Below are positions 24,841 to 37,178 of a stretch of DNA of 64,000 bases, piece after piece; within the stretch, counting starts at the first letter, position 1, and every line of letters starts with the position of its first letter. The notes beneath the pieces are model-generated. The model had not been told where the DNA came from, searched no databases, and worked only from the letters and a program-made list of their open reading frames with translations. The translations under genes were made by a program, and so were the position numbers. This stretch comes from Calliopsis andreniformis (taxonomy: Eukaryota > Arthropoda > Insecta > Hymenoptera > Andrenidae): assembly GCF_051401765.1 (NCBI RefSeq), contig NW_027480422.1, positions 25,500,001-25,564,000 of the forward strand, given 5' to 3'.

Positions 24841-26826
24841 CGTTGCTTCACCTGATCGAATAGTTAGGGCCTAAGAAGTCGACGCCAGAGGCATAAAATA
24901 CGATATATGTACAACAGTTTTTCCATCGTATAAAACGAATAATTGCAACCAGTGTGAAAGTAATAGCCATTTCTACGTTGCGGGCATCCTAGACTTAACT
25001 CTGAGGCATTGCTACACCAGATCGAATACGTAGGGCCTTAGAAGTCAACGCCAGAAGTATAAAGTACAATCAAAATCCAACAGTTTGTCCATCGTATAGC
25101 TGGAATAATTGCAACCAGAGTGAAAGTAATGGTCATTTCTACGTTTCGGGCGACCTAGGCTCCACTCTAGGGCGTTGCTCCACCAGATGGAATAGCTAGG
25201 GCCTTAGAAGTCAATGCCAGAAGCAGAAAATACAAAATAAATACAACAGTTTTTCCATCGTATAACAAGAATAATTGCAACCAGTGTGAAAGTAATGATC
25301 ATTTCTACATTCCGGGCAACCTAGGCTTGACTCTAGGGCGCTGTTCCACCAGAGCGAATAGTTAGGGCCTAAGAAGTCAACGCCTGAAGCATAAAATACA
25401 ATATAAATACAACAGTTTTTCCATCGTATAAAACGAATAATTGCAACCAGTATGAAAGTAATAGACATTTCTACGTTGCGGGCATCCTAGACTTAACTCT
25501 GAGGCATTGCTCCACCAGATCAAATAGTTAGGGCCTAAGAAGTCAACGCCAGAAGCACCAAATACAAAATTAATACAACAGTTTTTCCATCGTATAAAAC
25601 GAATAATTGCAACCAGTATGAAAGTTATGGTCATTTCTACGTTCCGGATAACCTAGGCTTCACCCTAGGGCGTTGCTCCACCTGATCGAATAGTTAGGGC
25701 CTAAGAAGTCAACGCCAGAAACATAAAATACGATATAAATACAACAGTTTTTCCATCGTATAAAACGAATAATTGCAACCAGTATGAAAGTTATGGTCAT
25801 TTCTACGTTCCGGACAACCTCGGCTTCACTCTAGGGCGTTGCTCAACCACATCGAATAGTTAGGACCTAAGAAGTCAACGCCTGAAGCATAAAATAGAAT
25901 ATAAATACAACAGTTTTTCCATCGTATAAAACGAATAACTGCAACCAGTATGAATGTTATGGTCATTTCTACGTTCCGGGCAACCTAGGCTTCACTCTAG
26001 GGCGTTGCTCCACCAGATCGAATAGTTAGGGCCATAGAAGTCAACGGTCGAAGCATAAAATACAAAATAAGTAGAACAGTTTTTCCATTGTATAAAACGG
26101 ATAATTGAAACCAGTGTGAAAGTTATGTTCATTTCTACGTTCCGCGCAACCTAGGCTTCACCCTATGGCGTTATTCCACCTGATCGAATAGTTAGGGCCG
26201 AAGAAGTCCACGCCTGAAGCATAAAATACAATACAAATACAACAGTTTTTCCATCGTATAAAACGAATAATTGCTACCAGTATGAAAGTTATGGTCATTT
26301 CAACGTTCCGGGCAATCTAGGCTTCACTCTAGGGCGTTGCTCAACCACATCGAATAGTTAGGGCCTAAGAAGTCAACGCCTGAAGCATAAAATACAATAT
26401 AAATACAACAGTTTTTCCATCGTATAAAACGAATAATTGCAACCAGTATGAAAGATATGGTCATTTCTACGTTCCGGGCAAACTAGGCTTCACTCTAGGG
26501 CGTTGGCCCTCCACATCTAACAGTTAGGGCCTAAGAAGTCAACGCCAGAAGCATAAAATACGATATATGTACAACAGTTTTACCATCGTATAAAATGAAT
26601 AATCGCAAACAGTGTGAAGGTAATGGTCATTTCTACGTTCCGGGCAACCTAGGCTTCACCCTAGGGCGTTGTTCCACCAGAGCGAATAGTTAGGGCCTAA
26701 GAAGTCAACGCCTGAAGCATAAAGTACAATCAAAATCCAACAGTTTGTCCATCGTATAGCTGGAATAATTGCAACCAGAGTGAAAGTAATGGTCATTTCC
26801 ACGTTTCGGGCGACCTAGGCTCCACT
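24841..26826 (+). repeat. X2 domain, first part
   Basis: About 12 X-type monomers. 24,841-25,215 closely follows 2,590-2,980 in W1/X1, including GCGGGCATCCTAGACTTAAC and GTTTGTCCATCGTATAGCTG, so the X cassette is shared between domains 22 kb apart. The rest is a mixture of CGCCTGAAGC, AAGCACCAAATAC and ACGATATATG monomers without a clean HOR. No gene is present. Confidence 0.75.
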
Positions 26827-29640
26827 CTAGGGCGATGCTCCACCAGATGGAATAGCTAGGGCCATACAAGTCAACGCCCGAAGCATAAAATACAAAATAA
26901 ATAGAACAGCTTTTCCATTGTATAAAACGATTAATTGAAACCAGTGTGAAAGTTATGGTCATTTCCACGTTCCGGGCAACCTAGGCTTCACTACAGGGCG
27001 GTGCTCCACCGGATCAAATAGTTAGGGCCTAAGAAGTCAACGCCAGAAGCATAAAATACAATATAAATACAACAGATTTTCCATGGTATATAATGATCAT
27101 TTGCAAACAGTGTGAAAGTAACGGTCATTTCTACGTTCCGGGCAACCTAGGCTTCACTCTAGGGCTTTGGTCCAACACATCCAACAGTTAGGGCCTAAGA
27201 AGTCAACGCCAGGAGCACCAAATACAAAATAAACACAACAGTTTTTCCATCGTATAAAACGAATAATTGCAACCAGTATGTAAGTTGTGGTCATTTCTAC
27301 GTTCCGGGCAAACTAGGCTTCACTCTAGGGCGTTGCTCAACCACATCGAATAGTTAGTGCCGTAGAAGTCAATGCCAGAAGCATAAAATACAATATAAAT
27401 ACAACAGTTTTTCCACTGTATAATATGAATAATTGCAAACAGTATGAAAGTTATGGTCATTTCCACGTTCCGGGCAACCTAGGCTTCACTACAGGGCGGT
27501 GCTCCACCAGATCAAATAGTTAGGGTCTAAGAAGTCAACGCCAGAAGCATAAAATACAATATAAATACAACAGCTTTTCCATCGTATGTAATGTACATTT
27601 GCAAACAGTGTGAAAGTAACGGTCATTTCTACGTTCCGGGCAACCTAGGCTTCACTCTAGGGCGTCGGCCCTCCACATCTAACAGTTAGGGCCTAAGAAG
27701 TCAACGCCAGAAGCACCAAATACAAAATAAATACAACAGTATTTCCATCGTATAAAACGAATAATTGCAACCAGTATGAAAGTTTTGGTTATTTCTACGT
27801 TCCGGGCAACCTAGGCTTCACCCTCGGGCGTTGCTCCACCTGATCGAATAGTTAGGGCCTAAGAAGTCAACGCCAGAAGCATAAAATACGCTATATGTAC
27901 AACAGTTTTACCATCGTATAAGATGAATAATCGCAAACCGTGTGAAGGTGATGGTCATTTCTATATTCCGGGCAACCTAGGCTTCACTCTAGGGCGTTGC
28001 TCCACCAGATCGAATAGTTGCGGCGTTAGGAGTCAACGGCCGAAGCATAAAATACAAAATAAGTAGAACAGTTTTTCCACTGTATAAAACGAATAATTGA
28101 AACCAGTGTGAAAGCTATGGTCATTTCTACGTTCCGCGCAACCTAGGCTTCACCCTAGGGCGTTGCTCCACCTGATCGAATAGTTAGGGCCTAAGAAGTC
28201 AACGCCAGAAGCATAAAATACGATATATGTACTTCCATCGTATAAAACGAATAATCGCAAACAGTGTGAAGGAAATGGTCATTTCTACGTTCCGGGCGAC
28301 CTAGGCTTCACCTTAGGGCGTTGTTCCACCAGAGCGAATAGTTAGGGCCTAAGATGTCAACGCCTGCAGCATAAAGTACAATCAAAGTCCAACAGTTTGT
28401 CCATCGTATAGCTGGAATAATTTTAACCAGAGTGAAGGTAATGGTCATTTCCACGTTTCGGGCGACCTAGGCTCCACTCTAGGGCATTACTCCACCAGAT
28501 GGAATAGCTAGGGCCTTAGAAGTCAATGCCAGAAGCATAAAATACAAAATAAATACAACAGTTTTACCATCGTATAAATAGAATAATCGCAAACAGTGTG
28601 ATGGTAATGGTCATTTCTACGTTCCGGGCAACCTAGGCTTCACTCTAGGGCGTTGGTCCACCAGATCGAATAGTTAGGGCCATAGAAGTCAACGGTCGAA
28701 GCATAAAATACAAAATAAGTAGAACAGTTTTTCCATTGTATAAAACGAATAATTGAAACCAGTGTGAAAGTTATGTTCATTTCTACGTTCCGCGCAACCT
28801 AGGCTTCACCCTATGGCCTTATTCCACCTGATCGAATAGTTAGGGCCGAAGAAGTCCACGCCTGAAGCATAAAATACAATATAAATACAACAGTTTTTCC
28901 ATCGTATAAAACGAATAATTGCTACCAGTATGAAAGTTATGGTCATTTCAACGTTCCGGGCAATCTAGGCTTCACTCTAGGGCGTTGCTCCACCTGATCG
29001 AATAGTTAGGGCCTAAGAAGTCAACGCCAGAAGCATAAAATACGATATATGTACAACAGTTTTTCCATCGTATAAAACGAATAATCGCAACCAGTATGAA
29101 AGTTATGGTCATTTCTACGTTCCGGGCAATCTAGGCTTCACTCTAGGGCGTTGCTCAACCACATCGAATAGTTAGGGCCTAAGAAGTCAACGCCTGAAGC
29201 AAAAAATACAATATAAATACAACAGTTTTTCCATCGTATAAAACGAATAATTGCAACCAGTATGAAAGTTATGGTCATTTCTATATTCCGGGCAACCTAG
29301 GCTTCACTCGAGGGCGTTGCTCCACCAGATCGAATAGTTGGGGCGTTAGGAGTCAACGGCCGAAGCATAAAATACAAAATAAGTAGAACAGTTTTTCCAC
29401 TGTATAAAACGAATAATTGAAACCAGTGTGAAAGCTATGGTCATTTCTACGTTCCGCGCAACCTAGGCTTCACCCTAGGGCGTTGCTCCACCTGATCGAA
29501 TAGTTAGGGCCGAAGAAGTCCACGCCAGAAACATAAAATACGATATATGTACAGCAGTTTTACCATCGTATAAAATGAATAATCGCAAGCAGTGTGAAGG
29601 TAATGGTCATTTCTACGTTCCGGGCAACCTAGGCTTCACC
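26827..29640 (+). repeat. 17-monomer HOR, copy 1 (2,814 bp)
   Basis: 17 x 166 minus 8 bp. The 8 bp are missing from one monomer at 28,229-28,240 (GTACTTCCATCG in place of GTACAACAG-TTTTTCCATCG). Markers are CCATACAAGTCAACGCCCG, CTACAGGGCGGTGCTCC, TAGTTAGTGCCGTAG and AATTTTAACCAGAG. The start is set where CTAGGGCGATGCTCCACCAG recurs at 29,641. Confidence 0.9.
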
Positions 29641-32454
29641 CTAGGGCGATGCTCCACCAGATGGAATAGCTAGGGCCATACAAGTCAACGCCCGAAGCAT
29701 AAAATACAAAATAAATAGAACAGCTTTTCCATTGTATAAAACGATTAATTGAAACCAGTGTGAAAGTTATGGTCATTTCCACGTTCCGGGCAACCTAGGC
29801 TTCACTACAGGGCGGTGCTCCACCGGATCAAATAGTTAGGGCCTAAGAAGTCAACGCCAGAAGCATAAAATACAATATAAATACAACAGATTTTCCATGG
29901 TATATAATGATCATTTGCAAACAGAGTGAAAGTAACGGTCATTTCTACGTTCCGGGCAACCTAGGCTTCACTCTAGGGCTTTGGTCCAACACATCCAACA
30001 GTTAGGGCCTAAGAAGTCAACGCCAGGAGCACCAAATACAAAATAAACACAACAGTTTTTCCATCGTATAAAACGAATAATTGCAACCAGTATGTAAGTT
30101 GTGGTCATTTCTACGTTCCGGGCAAACTAGGCTTCACTCTAGGGCGTTGCTCAACCACATCGAATAGTTAGTGCCGTAGAAGTCAATGCCAGAAGCATAA
30201 AATACAATATAAATACAACAGTTTTTCCACTGTATAATATGAATAATTGCAAACAGTATGAAAGTTATGGTCATTTCCACGTTCCGGGCAACCTAGGCTT
30301 CACTACAGGGCGGTGCTCCACCAGATCAAATAGTTAGGGTCTAAGAAGTCAACGCCAGAAGCATAAAATACAATATAAATACAACAGCTTTTCCATCGTA
30401 TGTAATGTACATTTGCAAACAGTGTGAAAGTAACGGTCATTTCTACGTTCCGGGCAACCTACGCTTCACTCTAGGGCGTCGGCCCTCCACATCTAACAGT
30501 TAGGGCCTAAGAAGTCAACGCCAGAAGCACCAAATACAAAATAAATACAACAGTATTTCCATCGTATAAAACGAATAATTGCAACCAGTATGAAAGTTTT
30601 GGTTATTTCTACGTTCCGGGCAACCTAGGCTTCACCCTCGGGCGTTGCTCCACCTGATCGAATAGTTAGGGCCTAAGAAGTCAACGCCAGAAGCATAAAA
30701 TACGCTATATGTACAACAGTTTTACCATCGTATAAGATGAATAATCGCAAACCGTGTGAAGGTGATGGTCATTTCTATATTCCGGGCAACCTAGGCTTCA
30801 CTCTAGGGCGTTGCTCCACCAGATCGAATAGTTGCGGCGTTAGGAGTCAACGGCCGAAGCATAAAATACAAAATAAGTAGAACAGTTTTTCCACTGTATA
30901 AAACGAATAATTGAAACCAGTGTGAAAGCTATGGTCATTTCTACGTTCCGCGCAACCTAGGCTTCACCCTAGGGCGTTGCTCCACCTGATCGAATAGTTA
31001 GGGCCTAAGAAGTCAACGCCAGAAGCATAAAATACGATATATGTACTTCCATCGTATAAAACGAATAATCGCAAACAGTGTGAAGGAAATGGTCATTTCT
31101 ACGTTCCGGGCGACCTAGGCTTCACCTTAGGGCGTTGTTCCACCAGAGCGAATAGTTAGGGCCTAAGATGTCAACGCCTGCAGCATAAAGTACAATCAAA
31201 GTCCAACAGTTTGTCCATCGTATAGCTGGAATAATTTTAACCAGAGTGAAGGTAATGGTCATTTCCACGTTTCGGGCGACCTAGGCTCCACTCTAGGGCA
31301 TTACTCCACCAGATGGAATAGCTAGGGCCTTAGAAGTCAATGCCAGAAGCATAAAATACAAAATAAATACAACAGTTTTACCATCGTATAAATAGAATAA
31401 TCGCAAACAGTGTGATGGTAATGGTCATTTCTACGTTCCGGGCAACCTAGGCTTCACTCTAGGGCGTTGGTCCACCAGATCGAATAGTTAGGGCCATAGA
31501 AGTCAACGGTCGAAGCATAAAATACAAAATAAGTAGAACAGTTTTTCCATTGTATAAAACGAATAATTGAAACCAGTGTGAAAGTTATGTTCATTTCTAC
31601 GTTCCGCGCAACCTAGGCTTCACCCTATGGCCTTATTCCACCTGATCGAATAGTTAGGGCCGAAGAAGTCCACGCCTGAAGCATAAAATACAATATAAAT
31701 ACAACAGTTTTTCCATCGTATAAAACGAATAATTGCTACCAGTATGAAAGTTATGGTCATTTCAACGTTCCGGGCAATCTAGGCTTCACTCTAGGGCGTT
31801 GCTCCACCTGATCGAATAGTTAGGGCCTAAGAAGTCAACGCCAGAAGCATAAAATACGATATATGTACAACAGTTTTTCCATCGTATAAAACGAATAATC
31901 GCAACCAGTATGAAAGTTATGGTCATTTCTACGTTCCGGGCAATCTAGGCTTCACTCTAGGGCGTTGCTCAACCACATCGAATAGTTAGGGCCTAAGAAG
32001 TCAACGCCTGAAGCAAAAAATACAATATAAATACAACAGTTTTTCCATCGTATAAAACGAATAATTGCAACCAGTATGAAAGTTATGGTCATTTCTATAT
32101 TCCGGGCAACCTAGGCTTCACTCGAGGGCGTTGCTCCACCAGATCGAATAGTTGGGGCGTTAGGAGTCAACGGCCGAAGCATAAAATACAAAATAAGTAG
32201 AACAGTTTTTCCACTGTATAAAACGAATAATTGAAACCAGTGTGAAAGCTATGGTCATTTCTACGTTCCGCGCAACCTAGGCTTCACCCTAGGGCGTTGC
32301 TCCACCTGATCGAATAGTTAGGGCCGAAGAAGTCCACGCCAGAAACATAAAATACGATATATGTACAGCAGTTTTACCATCGTATAAAATGAATAATCGC
32401 AAGCAGTGTGAAGGTAATGGTCATTTCTACGTTCCGGGCAACCTAGGCTTCACC
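29641..32454 (+). repeat. 17-monomer HOR, copy 2 (2,814 bp)
   Basis: Tandem copy of 26,827-29,640, carrying the same 8-bp deletion (31,043-31,054). Only isolated substitutions were seen, for example CAAACAGAGTG for CAAACAGTGTG near 29,925 and CCTACGCTTC for CCTAGGCTTC near 30,470. The copy ends where CTAGGGCGTTGTTCC follows instead of CTAGGGCGATGCTCC. Confidence 0.9.
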
Positions 32455-34854
32455 CTAGGGCGTTGTTCCACCAGAGCGAATAGGTAGGGCCTAAGAAGTC
32501 AACGCCTGAAGCAAAAAATACAATATAAATACAACAGTTTTTCCATCGTATAAAACGAATAATTGCAACCAGTATGAAAGTTATGGTCATTTCTACGTTC
32601 CGGGCAATCTAGGCTTCACTCTAGGGCGTTGCTCAACCACATCGAATAGTTGGGGCGTTAGGAGTCAACGGCCGAAGCATAAAATACAAAATAAGTAGAA
32701 CAGTTTTTCCACTGTATAAAACGAATAATTGAAACCAGTGTGAAAGCTATGGTCATTTCTACGTTCCGCGCAACCTAGGCTTCACCCTAGGGCGTTGCTC
32801 CACATGATCGAATAGTTAGGGCGTAAGAAGTCAACGCCAGAAGCATAAAATACGATATATGTACAACAGTTTTTCCATCGTATAAAACGAATAATCGCAA
32901 ACAGTGTGAAGGAAATGGTCATTTCTACGTTCCGGGCAACCTAGGCTTCACCTTAGGGCGTTGTTCCACCAGAGCGAATAGTTAGGGCCTAAGATGTCAA
33001 CGCCTGCAGCATAAAGTACAATCAAAGTCCAACAGTTTGTCCATCGTATAGCTGGAATAATTTTACCCAGAGTAAAGGTAATGGTCATTTCCACGTTTCG
33101 GGCGACCTAGGCTCCACTCTAGGGCATTGCTCCACCAGATGGAATAGCTAGGGCCTTAGAAGTCAATGCCAGAAGCATAAAATACAAAATAAATACAACA
33201 GTTTTACCATCGTATAAATAGAATAATCGCAAACAGTGTGAAGGTAATGGTCATTTCTACGTTCCGGGCAACCTAGGCTTCACTCTAGGGCGTTGGTCCA
33301 CCAGATCGAATAGTTAGGGCCATAGAAGTCAACGGTCGAAGCATAAAATACAAAATAAGTAGAACAGTTTTTCCATTGTATAAAACGAATAATTGAAACC
33401 AGTGTGAAAGTTATGTTCATTTCTACGTTCCGCGCAACCTAGGCTTCACCCTACGGCCTTATTCCACCTGATCGAATAGTTAGGGCCGAAGAAGTCCACG
33501 CCTGAAGCATAAAATACAATATAAATACAACAGTTTTTCCATCGTATAAAACGAATAATTGCTACCAGTATGAAAGTTATGGTCATTTCAACGTTCCGGG
33601 CAATCTAGGCTTCACTCAAGGGCGTTGCTCAACCACATCGAATAGTTAGGGCCTAAGAAGTCAACGCCAGAAGCACCAAATACAAAATTAATACAACAGT
33701 TTTTCCATCGTATAAAACGAATAATTGAAACCAGTGTGAAAGCTATGGTCATTTCTACGTTCCGCGCAACCTAGGCTTCACCCTAGGGCGTTGCTCCACC
33801 TGATCGAATAGTTAGGGCCTAAGAAGTCAACGCCAGAAACATAAAATACGATATATGTACAGCAGTTTTACCATCGTATAAAATGAATAATCGCAAGCAG
33901 TGTGAAGGTAATGGTCATTTCTACGTTCCGGGCAACCTAGGCTTCACCCTAGGGCGTTGTTCCACCAGAGCGAATAGTTAGGGCCTAAGAAGTCAACGCC
34001 TGAAGCAAAAAATACAATATAAATACAACAGTTTTTCCATCGTATAAAACGAATAATTGCAACCAGTATGAAAGTTATGGTCATTTCTACGTTCCGGGCA
34101 ATCTAGGCTTCACTCTAGGGCGTTGCTCAACCACATCGAATAGTTAGGGCCTAAGAAGTCAACGCCTGAAGCAAAAAATACAATATAAATACAACAGTTT
34201 TTCCATCGTATAAAACGAATAATTGCAACCAGTATGAAAGTTATGGTCATTTCTATATTCCGGGCAACCTAGGCTTCACTCTAGGGCGTTGCTCCACCAG
34301 ATCGAATAGTTGGGGCGTTAGGAGTCAACGGCCGAAGCATAAAATACAAAATAAGTAGAACAGTTTTTCCACTGCATAAAACGAATAATTGAAACCAGTG
34401 TGAAAGCTATGGTCATTTCTACGTTCCGCGCAACCTAGGCTTCACCCTAGGGCGTTGCTCCACCTGATCGAATAGTTAGGGCCTAAGAAGACAACGCCAG
34501 AAACATAAAATACGATATATGTACAGCAGTTTTACCATCGCATAAAATGAATAATCGCAAGCAGTGTGAAGGTAATGGTCATTTCTACGTTCCGGGCAAC
34601 CTAGGCTTCACCCTAGGGCGTTGTTCCACCAGAGCGAATAGTTAGGGCCTAAGAAGTCAACGCCTGAAGCAAAAAATACAATATAAATACAACAGTTTTT
34701 CCATCGTATAAAACGAATAATTGCAACCAGTATGAAAGTTATGGTCATTTCTACGTTCCGGGCAATCTAGGCTTCACTCTAGGGCGTTGCTCAACCACAT
34801 CGAATAGTTAGGGCCTAAGAAGTCAACGCCTGAAGCAAAAAATACAATATAAAT
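32455..34854 (+). repeat. X2: 11-monomer partial copy and 4-monomer repeats
   Basis: The monomer with CGCCTGCAGCATAAAGTAC recurs at 33,001, 11 monomers after 31,175, with its neighbours in order but without the 8-bp deletion. A monomer with AAACATAAAATACGATATAT and TACAGCAGTTTTACC occurs at 32,345, 33,839, 34,503 and 35,499, at 9-, 4- and 6-monomer steps. Segments 33,840-34,370 and 34,504-35,030 are near copies. Several overlapping HOR lengths are nested in a short span. Confidence 0.8.
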
Positions 34855-37015
34855 ACAACAGTTTTTCCATCGTATAAAACGAATAATTGCAACCAGTATG
34901 AAAGTTATGGTCATTTCTATATTCCGGGCAACCTAGGCTTCACTCTAGGGCGTTGCTCCACCAGATCGAATAGTTGGGGCGTTAGGAGTCAACGGCCGAA
35001 GCATAAAATACAAAATAAGTAGAACAGTTTTTCCATTGTATAAAACGAATAATTGAAACCAGTGTGAAAGTTATGTTCATTTCTACGTTCCGCGCAACCT
35101 AGGCTTCACCCTATGGCCTTATTCCACCTGATCGAATAGTTAGGGCCGAAGAAGTCCACGCCTGAAGCATAAAATACAATATAAATACAACAGTTTTTCC
35201 ATCGTATGAAACGAATAATTGCTACCAGTATGAAAGTTCTGGTCATTTCAACGTTCCGGGCAATCTAGGCTTCACTCTAGGGCGTTGCTCAACCACATCG
35301 AATAGTTAGGGCCTAAGAAGTCAACGCCAGAAGCACCAAATACAAAATTAATACAACAGTTTTTCCATCGTATAAAACGAATAATTGCAACCAGTATGAA
35401 AGTTATGGTCATTTCTACGTTCCGCTCAACCTAGGCTTCACCCTAGGGCGTTGCTCCACCTGATCGAATAGTTAGGGCCTAAGAAGTCAACGCCAGAAAC
35501 ATAAAATACGATATATGTACAGCAGTTTTACCATCGTATAAAATGAATAATCGCAAGCAGTGTGAAGGTAATGGTCATTTCTACGTTCCGGGCAACCTAG
35601 GCTTCACCCTAGGGCGTTGTTCCACCAGGGCGAATAGTTAGGGCCTAAGAAGTCAACGCCTGAAGCAAAAAATACAATATAAATACAACAGTTTTTCCAT
35701 CGTATAAAACGAATAATTGCAACCAGTATGAAAGTTATGGTCATTTCTACGTTCCGGGCAACCTAGGCTTCACTCGAGGGCGTTGCTCAACCACATCGAA
35801 TAGTTAGGGCCTAAGAAGTCAACGCCTGAAGCATAAAATACAATATAAATACAACAGTTTTTCCATCGTATAAAACGAATAATTGAAACCAGTATGAAAG
35901 ATATGGTCTTTTCTACGTTCCGGGCAACCTAGGCTTCACTCTAGGGCGTTGGCCCTCCACATCTAACAGTTAGGGCATAAGAAGTCAACGCCAGAAGCAC
36001 CAAATACAAAATAAATACAACAGTTTTTCCATCGTATAAAACGAATAATTGCAGCCAGTATGAAAGCTTTGGTCATTTCTACGTTCCGGGCAACCTACGC
36101 TTCACCCTAGGGCGTTGCTCCACCTGATCGAATAGTTAGGGCCTAAGAAGTCAACGCCAGAAGCATAAAATACGATATATGTACAACAGTTTTTCCATCG
36201 TATAAAACGAATAATTGCAACCAGTGTGAAAGTAATAGCCATTTCTACGTTGCGGGCATCCTAGACTTAACTCTGAGGCATTGCTACACCAGATCGAATG
36301 CATAGGGCCTTAGAAGTCAACTCCAGAAGTATAAAGTACAATCAAAATCCAACAGTTTGTCCATCGTGTAGCTGGAATAATTGCAACCAGAGTGAAAGCA
36401 ATGGTCATTTCTACGTTTCGGGCGACCTAGGCTCCACTATAGGGCGTTGCTCCACCAGATGGAATAGCTAGGGCCTTAGAAGTCAATGCCAGAAGCATAA
36501 AATACAAAATAAATACAACAGTTTTTCCATTGTATAACACGAATAATTGCAACCAGTATGAAAGTTATGGTCATTTCTACGTTTCGGGCAACCTAGGCTT
36601 CACCCTAGGGCGTTGCTCCACCTGATCCAATAGATAGGGCCTAAGAAGTCAACGCCAGAAGCATAAAATACAAAATAAATACAACAGTTTTTCCATCGTA
36701 TAACAAGAATAATTGCAACCAGTGTGAAAGTGATGGTCATTTCTACATTCCGGGCAACCCAGGCTTCACTCTAGGGCGTTGCTCCACCGGATCGAATAGT
36801 TAGGGCCTAAGAAGTCAACTCCAGAAGCACCAAATACAAAATTAATACAACAGTTTTTCCATCGTATAAAGTGAATAAACGCAAGCAGTGTGAAGGTAAT
36901 GGTCATTTCTACGTTCCGGGCAACCTAGGCTTCACCCTAGGGCGTTGTTCCACCAGAGCGAATAGTTAGGGCCTAAGAAGTCAACGTCTGAAGCATAAAA
37001 TACAATATAAATACA
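34855..37015 (+). repeat. 14-monomer HOR, copy 1 (2,324-bp step)
   Basis: Recurs at 37,179-39,339. Anchors are GTTGGGGCGTTAGGAG (34,976 and 37,300 for GGGGC) and GGTCTTTTCTACG (35,905 and 38,229), both exactly 2,324 bp apart. One or two monomers (35,500-35,690 against 37,824-38,014) differ more than the rest, so a block inside one copy was replaced. It also includes an X cassette at about 36,150-36,470. Confidence 0.85.
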
Positions 37016-37178
37016 ACAGTTTTTCCATCGTATATAATGTATATTTGCAAACAGTGTGAAGGCAATGGTCATTTCTACGTTCCGGGCAACCTAGGCTTCA
37101 CCCTAGGGCGTTGCTCCAGCTGATCGAATAGTTAGGGCCTAAGAAGTCAACGCCAGAAGCATAAAATACGATATATGT

